A DNA stretch of 64,000 nucleotides from Steinernema hermaphroditum (taxonomy: Eukaryota > Nematoda > Chromadorea > Rhabditida > Steinernematidae), in NCBI GenBank assembly GCA_030435675.1, contig CM059623.1, forward strand, positions 12,122,092 through 12,186,091, read 5' to 3'. The position numbers and the translations under genes were made by a program. This document shows positions 50,506 through 60,488 of the stretch, in pieces; the stretch's first letter is position 1, and every line of letters starts with the position of its first letter. Below the pieces are notes generated by a model. That model ran no database searches. It saw only the letters and a list, made by a program, of their open reading frames with translations, and had not been told where the DNA came from.

Positions 50506-51118
50506 GCGGTCCACTAAGACCGGTACGTGACAACTCGCCGCCGCCAACTCGCCGCCGGCCAACTCGCCGCCAGCGGAAATATACTGGAACTGCGCCGGCT
50601 ACCACTTAGAGCACATAAAAATTCCAGCGCTCGATTCTAGCCTAAGTCACGCGTACTTTCAAAGCAGATTTGCAGAGAGTTAGTGATTATCCACAGCAGT
50701 CAACTTTCTATATGATTGCTTGCTCTATGATCAACTGATACGTTCGGGATCGCTTAAAATCAACAGGGTTCAGCCTAAGCCGGAGCCTAAGCGAAGCCGG
50801 GGTTTGCCGAAGCCAGCATGACAACAGGGCTCGCTTCAAATCGGGAAAAATAGGCATAATCCTAAGCCTGAGCCTAAATTAAGCCTGGATGTTAGGCCAC
50901 TCGCGAAATGAATATGGGGCTCGCTTCGCCCGTCCGTACCCTAAATATCGTCAGACCTTGGTCAATACCTTGGACCTTGGTCAATCAATACCTTGGCGAC
51001 TTGGCTGGCGGCGAGTCGGCCGGCGGCGAGTTGTCCTGGCGGCGAGTTGGCGGCGGCGAGTCGGCGGCGGCGAGTTGGCGGCGGCGAGTTGTCCTGCTTC
51101 GCACTAAGACAGACCGCT
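50506..51118. mobile_element. GC-rich terminal-inverted-repeat element (about 0.6 kb)
   Basis: Left arm: GCGGTC then GACAACTCGCCGCCGCCAAC repeated as CAACTCGCCGCC units. Right arm: the complement, GGCGGCGAGTTG units ending GACCGC. The interior has AGCCTAAGCC-type repeats (50773-50890). The arms are imperfect, with multiple 12-18-bp subunits. TA borders are possible but no target duplication is certain, so the superfamily is unassigned. Confidence 0.55.
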
Positions 51119-51321
51119 ACCCACCCGAAAAACCGATTTCTTTTAAGTCTCTAACATAGAGCGCGATTTCAGTACTCCTTGGGCACGTGACCGCACTTAT
51201 AACAGACTCTGTAATCTCAGCTGGTGGTCGCTATGGTCTCGTATCTAACAGCTTCAAGGGGAACAATGATAACGATCAGCCAACGTGTCACAAAAATAAC
51301 TTCAAGCTCCCATAAGGCCGT

Positions 51322-51327
51322 TTTATT
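51322..51327 (-). terminator. Poly(A) signal of the saposin-like gene
   Basis: AATAAA on the minus strand lies 10 nt past the stop codon at 51337-51339. Confidence 0.7.
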
Positions 51328-51336
51328 CACATTTTC

Positions 51337-51685
51337 TTAGCAGAACTTCATATTCTTGCACATGGCGAGGGGATCGGTGCTCGGATCAGTTGAGAACTGA
51401 TCGAAAATGTCGTTGATATGGTCACCGAAGAGCTTTCGGCAGCCGACTCTCTGCTGTTCTTGGGGGATCTCGTCACATCCGTCGCTAAGGCTGTCACCGA
51501 GATTTTGCTAAAGAACGATATTAACAGTGTTTCAAAGGCCTGATACAAACCATAGCCTCGCCGTTGGCTTTCATAGAAGCGACCATGTTCTTGAGACCGA
51601 TCTGGCACATGTAGCAGGTGATGACATGCTGGCACGAGGCCGTGGCAATGAGAACAAGCAGGAGAGCGACAGCAAGACGTTGCAT
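51337..51685 (-). CDS. Saposin-B-type secreted peptide (101 aa, two exons)
   Basis: Minus-strand exons 51551-51685 and 51337-51507 join across a 43-nt intron (ATG|GTTTGT...CTTTAG|CAA) in phase 0. Residues 1-19 are a typical signal peptide (MQRLAVALLLVLIATASC). The mature part has the saposin-B cysteine pattern: CYMC near the start, two central cysteines (GCDE, GCRK) and two late ones (MCKNMKFC). Nematode saposin-like proteins (caenopore/SPP type) are membrane-active effectors expressed mainly in gut, acting on ingested microbes. That role is inferred from the family. It is divergently transcribed from the gene at 51937 with 251 bp between starts. Confidence 0.85.
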
Positions 51686-51936
51686 GGTTAGCGCCGTAGG
51701 GGGAATGGTGATTGAGGCGATGGTGAGATCGATTGAAGTGATAAGGGACGGCTGATAAGGAACTGCAGATGGAAGCTAACTATGCAGTGAGACCACCTTC
51801 TCTGAGGTACACATCACTTTCTAGGCTCGCATTGCTTTTTCATATTCAACAAGCAATGCCGCTTTGTGAAAAGCGATGCCAAGAACGTTCGCTGTTATTG
51901 GATAAGACCTCGATCCATCTGTTTTAAGTAGTAAAG

Positions 51937-52941
51937 ATGGATTGTCTCCCAGCTGAATTCTACGAAAGCGTGGTCCGTTCGATGAAAGATCGATCGGAGC
52001 TTTTGAAGTTGCCTTCAAAGTCGAACTTCCGGAAATTCGCAGAAATCCATGAAGAAAGGAAACCGAAAGATTGTTTCCCTCCAATTCTGAAGCTGTACGG
52101 TCCAACGTTGGAGAAAGACTTGAGAAGATGCGAAAGGGACGCAAAGTACTATGAGAAGCTCATATTGAAACTCTCTCCCGATGAGGAAGACACAGAAGAC
52201 GAACAAGTCCACCCCACGACCCTTCCTTTCAATTTCCATGCGAGACTCAAGAGACTGTGCTACCCAGTTGAAGATGTGAGCGCTAATCTGACATGGGACC
52301 CCATCAAGACTCCATCGAGTTGTGATCTTGTCTCGGAGCTTTCGATTAATGATGTCAGCTTGACGGTCCATTCATTTTCGAACCTCAACGGCCTTTGGAA
52401 CGAACTTACGAAGCTTACAAACATTCGAAGACTGAGCTGCTTCGCTTTTGACATAGTCTACTCTATCGATGAGATGGACGAAGATGAAGAGACGCCGGAA
52501 TTTCTCGACAAATTCGTCGATCATTTCTTTGAATCGAACCTGGAAGTCATGAATCTGGATTTTGAAGCCTATGGAGAAGACGTTTGGGAAGCGCTCATGA
52601 GAGGATGGACCGAAACGAATGACAAACTGAAGAGCAAAGGGAAGATGTTCTATGGATGCGCTTTCTATCCACAGATGCTAGAAGAATCGTTTCCTCTGGA
52701 GAAAACGGATTTTTCCGTCGAAAACGGCCATCTGAAAACAGTCGGATCAATGGAACTGTCGGCAGAATTATCAGAAAGCATCGGCTGGGTATGCCAACTG
52801 CCTGAGTGCACCACAGAACTGTACTCAATTCCTCACCCATCGATCGCTGGTTACCGTGCCTGCATTCTACACACCTTCGTATTGCGTGATGGCATGAAAC
52901 TTTGCAATCATAACAAAGTGTTCTTTATCGAGGACAAATAA
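51937..52941 (+). CDS. Uncharacterised 334-aa intronless protein, F-box-family-like N-terminus
   Basis: One uninterrupted ORF of 334 codons with coding-like composition. It begins MDCLPAEFYESVVRSM, reminiscent of the short LP.EFYE.V start of large nematode-specific F-box-associated families, but a full F-box cannot be claimed. Residues 81-91 (SPDEEDTEDEQ) and about 170-181 (DEMDEDEETPEF) are strongly acidic. The C-terminal part has CQLPEC followed by two more spaced cysteines, which could be a metal site. No signal peptide or membrane segment is present. The TAA stop lies inside AATAAA (52937-52942); a later signal may be used. Lack of introns among intron-rich neighbours suggests a retrocopy or a rapidly evolving lineage-specific family. 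Confidence 0.7.
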   Translation: MDCLPAEFYESVVRSMKDRSELLKLPSKSNFRKFAEIHEERKPKDCFPPILKLYGPTLEKDLRRCERDAKYYEKLILKLSPDEEDTEDEQVHPTTLPFNFHARLKRLCYPVEDVSANLTWDPIKTPSSCDLVSELSINDVSLTVHSFSNLNGLWNELTKLTNIRRLSCFAFDIVYSIDEMDEDEETPEFLDKFVDHFFESNLEVMNLDFEAYGEDVWEALMRGWTETNDKLKSKGKMFYGCAFYPQMLEESFPLEKTDFSVENGHLKTVGSMELSAELSESIGWVCQLPECTTELYSIPHPSIAGYRACILHTFVLRDGMKLCNHNKVFFIEDK

Positions 52942-53692
52942 AATCTGATTCCATCTGTTCAGCATCGTTGCCTCTCATCACAGTACAGTCAAAGTCGAAG
53001 AGTCAAAAATTCGTTTCTTCTACAGGCATTTCTTAGAATAGGTCACCTGCTGTTCGCCTACGATAACAAAAGTTGTCAGGATATACCGACGAAATAACAG
53101 CCCCTTGCTAACGTTGGTCTTGCCGGTGAGACTAGCAAAGAGCTGCTGCACAGAATTGTGCGTCTAACAAATTGGTCAGAAAAGAAGACAACGCCAACGG
53201 TAATTCGGCAAAGGCAATGGCAGTTCGTACAAGAACAGAGCAGTCGAATTGCGGATTTGGTTCCGCCACGAACTGCCTGGCGCGCACCATCGGTTACTTT
53301 TCAGACATTTGCGCGAGAAACGAGCGGTCTTCTCGTATCCTGAGAAGTGCGTTTGTGACTTTTGGTGTTTTTGTCAAAATTGATGTGGTTAGTGGTAGTT
53401 TTGACTTCTTACTGTGCATAGAAGAAGCTACTGCACTGGTCCAGTCTGTCACAACGTAGGTATTGTTCCTATCCGCAAGAGACACAGTTCTGCGTGATCA
53501 TTCAGTGAAATGGGCCGCAGCCAAGCACATGACCAGTCACTCTGGTGCACCCGTTGCCGAATTTGTTTCTTTTGATGGCTAGGCTTCAGTTGTTATCGCA
53601 CATCCGTGTTCCGAGAGCGCGTTTTGCGACGTCTGTCTTATGTAGATGCGATCCAGTTTAATTTGCGTTCGATAGTACCCACGAATTTGTCA
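52942..53692. other. Intergenic region upstream of the PLAA gene
   Basis: ORFs of 61-95 codons overlap in different frames near 53158-53485 (one contains NCLARTIGYFSDICARNE). None has splice-bounded or domain support. It could hold promoter elements of the PLAA gene or a decayed exon. Confidence 0.4.
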
Positions 53693-53699
53693 TTTTCAG
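53693..53699 (+). promoter_or_regulatory. TTTTCAG acceptor, likely spliced-leader trans-splice site
   Basis: TTTTCAG ends one base before the ATG at 53701. No coding exon precedes it. In nematodes this arrangement usually marks trans-splicing of a spliced leader to the mRNA and fixes the start codon. Confidence 0.7.
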
Positions 53700-53700
53700 A

Positions 53701-56700
53701 ATGCCCGACTTAGTCCTCTGCGACATCGGCTCCGGCCACGTTGACGATGTCAAGGCGATCGCGAAGCAAGACGGAGGCTTCACGTCGGTTGGGCGCGATG
53801 GATCCGTTTTTCTATGGGAATCTACAGGGTAAGTGTCGTTTTATTATGTTATTATTTATTATGCTTTCTTCAATACTGATTCAATGTAAACTGATTTTTG
53901 AATATCGAGTCCGTACATTGATACTGTACATTGATTTCTTTCGCTTTGTCTAAGTAATTCATAACAAGGCGTTATTTCGTCTTTGAATACAAACGTCACA
54001 TCCGTTTTTTGGCAAAAAAAATCGGTCTTAAATTAAAAACGCTTAAGATTACAGTAATCGTTTTCAGATCCAGCCGTTTCCTTGTCAATCCTGTCACCCA
54101 AACGGGAGCCGCTGCCAACGCCGTCGCCGTCATGAAAGGCCACGACGGCCAGGAGAACGTCTTCGTCGGTCTCAGCTCCGGCTCCATCGTATGCATCTCC
54201 CCTCTTACCGGCGCGATCTGCTGCACACTTTCCCAGCACACGGCCAACGTTTGTGCCCTCTACGCTGATCAAGAGGCTCGCATTCTTATCAGCGGATCGT
54301 GGGACGAAACGGCTATTGTTTGGGACCTTAGTGGTCTCTATGACGGACTCATAGGGGAGTGCAAGGTAGTCAGAAGAAAAACAATTTGTAGTGAAATTGA
54401 AATTTTCAGAAGATTGTTCTGAGGGGACATCAGCAGTCCGTGTGGGCCGTAACTTCCGCGTTCAGTCCTAATCACTTCCTCACTGGATCTGCCGACAAGA
54501 CTATTAAGTATTGGGAAGGAGAAACTCTTCTGAAATCGATGACAGGTGAGCTTGATATTCCATCGTCTTAGACGAAAGGCGTGAAGCTTCTCCATATGAC
54601 AATCTCCTTAGTGGACCTCCTTGATCGCACCATCTATCATATACTCATTTCAGCCCCTGACATTGTCCGAGCGATCGAAAGGCTCCCCAACAACCGCTTC
54701 TACACACTCTTCAACTCGGGCTCAGTCGGCCTCTGGGACCTGGAATCTGGTTCCATGCTCGCCAAGTATAACACCCTCTCGGGAGAGTTCATGTATTCGA
54801 TGAAGCCTGTGGACCTCGCCAACGGACAGAAATATCTCATCACGTGTGGAGAAGGTGGACACGTGGAGATCTTCGCCAGAGACGAGAACAACTGCCTTTC
54901 CTCGACTGAGGTCTTCCAACTGCCCGCCAGCAGCGTCTGGTCCGTACAGGTTGTCGGTGAGGATAAGGTCGCGTTTGGCGCCAGCGACAAGTGTGTTTAC
55001 GTCTACTCCTTCAACAAGGAGTTCAAGACGGACCCAGATGTGCAGGCCGCTTTCCAACAGAAGATGAAGGCGACGGAGAGTGACCGTCTCCGCAAGAAGG
55101 ACGCCGACGATAACGTCACCATCAAGGTGTCTCTGGCGGAAGGCGCTCCGACGCTCGATCTGCGCTATCGCAAGGGCACAGATCCTGCAGTGGCTGCTCA
55201 AGAGTTCATTCTGGAGAACAACCTACCCCAGCAGCATTTCCTGGACATTGTCGAATTCATTAAACGGAACGTTCCGGACTATGCCAAGGGCGAATCTGCT
55301 TCCAAACGGCAGAAAGATCGCATTCGCATCGATGGGGAGGCAAGTTTTGCTTTCTCAATGTCCAGAACTCTCTCAACTCGTTCTTTTAGGTTTACGACTT
55401 CGCTCTCGATGTCACATTGGGAGGCGGGAAAGAAGTCAAAATCGGGTACAACTCTGGCGAGGATTACGACATGGCCGCGCAGCGTTTCATCAAGAAACAC
55501 GGCATCCCTCCCAGCATGGGTCCACATGTGAGTTGCACAGTGTTTTTTCCTTCATAGGGCAGGTCTATTTTAGTTGAGTTCAATGCTGAAAACCCAGTTC
55601 CCTGCTAGTGCAGCTCAGTCCACAAACGGTGCCGACCCTCTCACTGGTAGCCATCGATACGTTCCTGACGATACCTGTAAGTAGATCTGACCCAAAGAAC
55701 CTTGTATGTGAGAAAAATTTAGCCGAGAACAACCCAATCCGTCCAGTCTCCCATCTGTATCCTCTGCGAGAGCCGATGTACTTCGAGAAGTGTCCGGTGA
55801 GCGCTGACAAGGCGGTCGGCAAGTTGAAGGAATTCAACGACACTCAAGAAGATGGCCTGAGACTCGACGAAGCTGAGGTAACAGCTGCCTACTTCCACCT
55901 CCCTACAAATCCCTTTTCTAGTTGTCCTCTCTCGCCACTCTGTTCAAACAAGGCGAACCGGACGATGCCACCCTAATCCGGGCGCTGGAGAAGGGCCTCG
56001 ACTGGCCTCTTCAGAACAAACTCCCAATCGTCGACCTTCTTCGTCTGGCCGTTCTCCGACCCAAGGTCCACGCACACTTCTTCGCTGCTAGGAAGGAGAC
56101 GCTGGCCGCCCTGAGGGCTGTGCTTCTGACGTCCAGTGAACAGAACGTCGTCATGACTGTTTGCCGGGTTTTGTGCAACGCGTTCAAGCACCCTCAAGGA
56201 CGCGACGCCATGACTAATGATATCCAGAACTGGATCAAGATTTTGGTGAGTTTTAGAGGAATAAAAGCATTGGGTTTCGGAATTTCCAAAAAAAGCCTGG
56301 CTTTTGCATTATCCACCTACTTGTTAGTGAGACCTATTATCTTCAGGTCGGATCTGCCATGCGCCAGTGGCCCACAGCGCAAGTGGCCGCCAGCTGTGCG
56401 CTAACCAACTACGCATACTACTTATCGTCATACATCGAGAAACACGATAACGTCGGACCCCGGGAAGACGCCCTCTTCTCCATCCTCATGGAGACCAATC
56501 AGGCCTTCGAAGGAGAGATGAACAGTAACGAGGGAGCCTTCAGAATGAACGAAGACGCGATGACCAATATCCTGAAGAGCATGGTGTCCCTGCTCTGGGG
56601 AGATAGAGAGCTTATAAAGGTACGGAGATGAGGGATTGGGTCCACCGTCTATGCTTCCTGTTTTTAGCTGGCGAAACAAAACGGAATCACGAATTTGGCC

Positions 56701-56781
56701 AGAAACATGGTCGACTGCATTGCCGGGGAGGACGGAAAGATAATTGCTCGGGAGATCATCTGTATGGTCGAATCGGTGTAA
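53701..56781 (+). CDS. ufd-3: PLAA / UFD3 / Doa1 orthologue (784 aa, ten exons)
   Basis: Exons: 53701-53828, 54068-54365, 54410-54545, 54654-55339, 55390-55527, 55574-55676, 55723-55877, 55922-56245, 56347-56619, 56668-56781; 785 codons with stop, all in frame. Residues 1 to about 300 form a WD40 propeller (DGSVFLWES, SWDETAIVWDLS, GSADKTIKYWEG, SGSVGLWDLESG). Residues about 340-393 and 417-475 each resemble the PFU ubiquitin-binding module. From about 490 to the end is a PUL domain, the docking site for CDC48/p97 (LKEFN; repeated helical CxxLLxL-type segments). In yeast and animals this protein binds ubiquitin and p97 and is needed for ubiquitin recycling and sorting of ubiquitinated membrane cargo. 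The fourth intron uses a GC donor. Length is near the human 795 aa. Confidence 0.93.
55340..55389 (+). other. GC-AG intron (50 nt) in the PLAA gene
   Basis: GGGGAG|GCAAGT opens and TCTTTTAG closes a 50-nt intron. Removing it restores the frame from ..RIDGE to VYDFALDV of the PFU module; reading through shifts frame. The donor keeps the strong CAAGT context usual for GC introns, whereas other donors in the gene are GT. Confidence 0.88.
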
Positions 56782-57145
56782 ATGGCTGAGCTATAGTGTA
56801 AATTATTGTTTAACGGATAAGCGGAATTAAAGGTACTATGAAACGTGTATAAATTGGGCGTTGTGTTATGGAAAGCTGGTCATAATATGAAGAAGAGGGA
56901 ACGCAGGGGTGAAGGAGGGACGTTCCAGGAGGATTCTGCGAGCCGAAAATCTAGCGACCCTAACGACCCGAAGGAGACGTCTTTGTTGGCAGCTTTCGAT
57001 TAGCCGACACTTTTAATGATTAGCCCATGTTTATGATCAATGGACCGTCCAGTTTTGGGCGGGACAGCAATGAAGGTAATTAGAACATGGCTCGAGTAGA
57101 GCACATAGAAACTGATCATGACAACTAATCATCATCTCCCGCACA

Positions 57146-57826
57146 ATGCTCGCATTCTTCCTATGCGGCATTGTTGTCCTATTCGCCAAAATGGAAGAGG
57201 TCTGTTCAGCTCATCGTGTCAGTACACATGGCCTTTTCTCAGAGTTTCATCAAAGCTGTGAACAAGTGGAAATATCTCCGTGCTAGATTCGATCAGCGCC
57301 AGGTCCTGAAGGGAGAGTTCGAGTTCTTCGTGCGTTTCGAAGAGGAGACCTACCCCCTTTGGGGTCTCTATCAGCAGATGGTCGTCGGAAACATCAACGT
57401 ACCCAGTGAGTGGTGTCTTCTTGATCGATCAGATCCACCTTTCAGAAAAAGACTACATGGACCCCGAGGAGAAGTCGTGGATGTGGGGTTGGATCAAGGG
57501 GAATCGAAAGTGGCACGCGTGGAACAAGTGCCTGGGGCTCTCGAAAAGCGACGCGATGTTTCTTTTCATCGAGGAAGTACGATCCTTGGAGAGACGTCTT
57601 CCGGGTTTGCTAGAGCAATGGAAAGACGAGGCGGATCCACGGATTCCCGACGAGACCGTTTGGCAACCGGAGGCGGAGCGTGAGAACGTCAAGGAGGTCG
57701 CCAGAAAGGCGAAGCTGGAGAGACGGTAGGTTCCACGGGAACACTTCAGTTCTGACATCATACTGTAGTGAGCGTGATCGAATCAAGCGAGAGGAGGAGG
57801 AACGTGGAACGAGTGAAGTTCCCTAA
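57146..57826 (+). CDS. Acyl-CoA-binding-domain protein with N-terminal hydrophobic segment (184 aa)
   Basis: Exons 57146-57199, 57243-57405, 57446-57725 and 57769-57826 join in frame (introns 43, 40 and 43 nt). Residues 1-15 (MLAFFLCGIVVLFAK) are a possible membrane anchor or signal; Met-16 is an alternative start. Residues about 19-130 match ACBP: WGLYQQMVVGNIN corresponds to YGLYKQATVGDxN and KWHAWNKCLGLSKSDAM to KWDAWNxxKGxSxEDAM. In classical ACBP the Tyr and Lys of YGLYKQ contact acyl-CoA; here they are Trp-58 and Gln-62, so binding may be altered. A highly charged helix (about 130-184) follows. If the last intron is retained, a TAG ends the protein after LERR. The predicted role is an acyl-CoA carrier or sensor, possibly membrane-bound. 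Confidence 0.75.
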
Positions 57827-57847
57827 TTTGTCCAGTATAATCGACGA

Positions 57848-57853
57848 AATAAA
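57848..57853 (+). terminator. Poly(A) signal of the ACBP-domain gene
   Basis: AATAAA lies 22 nt after the stop, and 20 nt before the stop codon of the convergent minus-strand gene (57873-57875). The two 3' ends therefore nearly abut. Confidence 0.7.
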
Positions 57854-57872
57854 ACTGTATTTGAGAGAAATA

Positions 57873-58960
57873 TCATTGACAAGCAAACAATTGTCTAACG
57901 GTTCCCCAACTTCCGAGAGGAATATTTGAGATCAGATTGGACCGCGCGGGACTGAAACCAATGTACTCCTTCAGATCTCTCCTGACCAGCTTCAACTTTT
58001 CGTCGCTGGACAGTGCTTGCGAGATCAGAAGTCGATCCGGGAGATTATCGAGCGGAAGTGGTTCCTCTGGGGACGTTCGAATTGGTCGGAGGCGACGCTA
58101 AGGGATCGGGCCTGAAATTGACTCTTGTTGGGAAGTTCAGGACTCTCTTTGTGGGGCAACGGACTTCGAATCCAACCGTTGGGTCCAAAAAATTGCTCCT
58201 GCTACTGTTTATAGTTACCAGAGGATAGAAATGGTCATTTCCCCGATCGAAGAGTTGCTGGACCTCTTCACAGTCGCCTTTTCCAGGAACAGGGACGTCT
58301 TGGTGAGTGACCTTGTTGTCAGGAAAGACGGGGACGTCGTTGTCTTGGACAGGAGCTTCCGAAGAAGGTGGACTTTCCACCCGATTCACTCTAGTTCTGC
58401 TCATGACATTGCCTGCTTTCATCGTTTTCTAAACGTTTCAGTATCGAATTGGAGAGCGGCGGAGGTCCCACGAAGTAGTAGAGATCGATGAGGTCTCTAA
58501 ACGTTCCGAAAAGGAAACTGCCACCGATGGGGACCACTCGAAGTTGGGTATTCAGATCCGGCTGCTCGGCGAGAAGTGATTGAAATTCTCTGATTCTTCC
58601 ACAAGTCCATAACTGACGTGTAGGACGCGATTTCGGACACCCTATTGATGAAATCGGGCGCCAAACCGTAGACAGGTACCAAATCCCGAGCCAGCGCCGA
58701 CTGGCGACTTTCCAATTGGAAGAGTTTGTCCAGGACACTCAGGCGATAGTACTGAATCATACGGTACTTCTGAAGGAAAACCGCTCGCCTCGTTCAGCAA
58801 GAACGTCGAGAACCATTCCGACATTTCCCCACTCGGGGATCTTTGCGCCTCTCAGTCGTTCGTACACCTCAGGATGTCGGATGAGATACTCGTGCAGAGT
58901 GAGATAGGCCACAGAGTACCTAGCTTCAGGCCCTGATCCGGCGCCTGTGGGAGCTGATAG
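57873..58960 (-). CDS. Unidentified multi-exon protein, convergent to the ACBP gene (model partial)
   Basis: Coding signal changes frame repeatedly, as expected for short introns. Supported pieces (minus): 58815 to about 58960 (GSGPEARYSVAYLTLHEYLI..); intron 58770-58814 ending TTTTCCTTCAG; 58680-58769 (KYRMIQYYRLSVLDKLFQ..); intron 58613-58679; 58472-58612 (..LRVVPIGGSFLFGTFRDLID..); intron 58429-58471, 43 nt, ending CGTTTAG; then an exon from 58428. The last exon ends ..KLKLVRRDLKEYIGFSP.. and ..QLFACQ with stop 57873-57875. The middle (about 58000-58300) has two competing frames and I could not settle it. No signal peptide or known domain is recognised. It may start further right than 58960. 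A pseudogene is possible but the good splice sites argue against it. Confidence 0.5.
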
Positions 58961-59007
58961 GAAAGATCATTGCCCGGGAGATCGTCTGCATGGTTGAATC
59001 GGAGTAG
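58960..59007 (+). pseudogene. Stray copy of the last 16 PLAA codons
   Basis: GGAAAGATCATTGCCCGGGA continues to GAATCGGAGTAG and encodes GKIIAREIVCMVESE-stop. It is the counterpart of 56734-56781, the end of the PLAA gene. There are seven differences in 48 bases: five at silent third positions (including TAA to TAG) and two that change I to V and V to E. Weak similarity reaches back to about 58945. No other PLAA exon is nearby. It is either a fragment of a duplicated gene or part of a rapidly rearranged paralogue. Confidence 0.75.
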
Positions 59008-59349
59008 ATGTCATCTTGTAGGGGCCTTCCACGCAATCAGCGATGATAACAAAACGGTAATTTTGGGGTAACATTTTATCTGATGGGAACAGGTAAAAGT
59101 ACCGAGGGGACAATAGTTCTAGATCAAAAAAGGACGAGGAACACGAATATAACAACAGGCGTGGTAAAAAAAAAAAGCCGAAAAATCAAGATAAATTGAA
59201 AAGTTCGTTCCACTTACAGTATTCATTACGCACCCTGTACTAGAAATCTAGGATTTACAAATACTGCCGCTAAAATTTTGAAATTTCTTGAAATTTAAAT
59301 TTAAAAAGCGATGCTATTCCTTTGTGCAAACTGAGAGTGTGTCCACTTA

Positions 59350-60353
59350 TTGGGTTGGTAAGTTGAAAATGCACCATTTTTGATTCGCGTCTATTTTCGC
59401 ACTGTGTGATCCTTGGATCAGATGGAATAGTGCGTTCGTATGGGCGATTGGTTGACTTTCCAGTCGGTACGCTCCGATGCCCCACCTGCATGCCCTCCGC
59501 TTTCTTTGAATCCTTTTATATTCATGGTCCGCGAAGCACCACCTGGGCATCCGAAACACCGAACCTTCGACAACCTCTCCGAGGGACTATTTATTTGAAA
59601 GGCGGTATGCTGTCTTAGCTGCGTATACAGCAGGAGCTTAGCTTCCAAGCGCACACGCTGATCTCTTCTTGCAATGTCACAGTGAGAACAAATTCCAAGA
59701 AGATAAAAAATTTGCCCATAAAGCACTTGACCCGAAAGTAGTTAAACTTTTTGTTGATTTAACAAACTCCAGCTGGGGGTGTACAGACAACATGGACGGC
59801 CAGCTAGGGTGCTTCAATGCCATAGTGGCTGATGCTCCGATGCCTTTGGCTACAAGTGGAAATCGGGAACTCCGATTTCTCACGACTCTCCGAGCCCTTG
59901 ATCCGCCATCGCAACTCATTGACCCCTGCTTTTATTTGTATTTCTAAGTAAAAATCTTTTCCTTTATTTTTCGTGACTCTTGAGTTCAAGGGGGTTCTAG
60001 CCATATGATCCCCAGAACTACTTGAGAGTATGGATAAGGAAGAGAAGTCAACTATTGTGCTGCGGTCAGAACCAGGTTGAAAAGTAATGCTGCACTGTCT
60101 TATATGCGATATTATAGAAGCACGGGGCTGAAACGTATTTATAGGATAGAGCAATCTCTCAGCTATAAAACGGACAAAATGGAACTTTTCGACCCGGAAT
60201 CTCTCCTGTTCTGCAGTGAAATGGCCAGACTTCTCGCCAGAAAGTGTACAGAGGCTGAGCACTTAAATGGTGAATACACCCATTGAAATCGGTGCCTTTG
60301 CAACAATAAGGATTCATTTTTAAAAATGGTGCATTTTCAACTTACCAACCCAA
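59350..60353. mobile_element. Mariner-type MITE (1004 bp) with perfect 32-bp inverted repeats
   Basis: Both ends read TTGGGTTGGTAAGTTGAAAA on into TGCACCATTTTT, identical over at least 32 bp. They are flanked by TA (59348-59349, 60354-60355). Internal ORFs (up to 152 codons, overlapping strands) lack the helix-turn-helix and D,D34D motifs of a transposase, so it is non-autonomous. Identical ends suggest recent activity. It belongs to the same end-family as 21138, 22282 and 23142. Confidence 0.88.
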
Positions 60354-60488
60354 TATTTATATGTCCGCCTGTATCTTAGGAGTTCCATGGTGGCCGTTCC
60401 ATATGTTTTCCTTTCTCTCTGGGATGGATCTACGTAGGCATGGTTTGTTAAAGACTTTATCTGTGTGGAGAACGGTTCGCTCCTCTTC

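Noticed and set aside
54722..55201. 159-codon minus-strand ORF over the PLAA gene
   Set aside because: Antisense shadow of the WD40 coding exon, which has clear homology.
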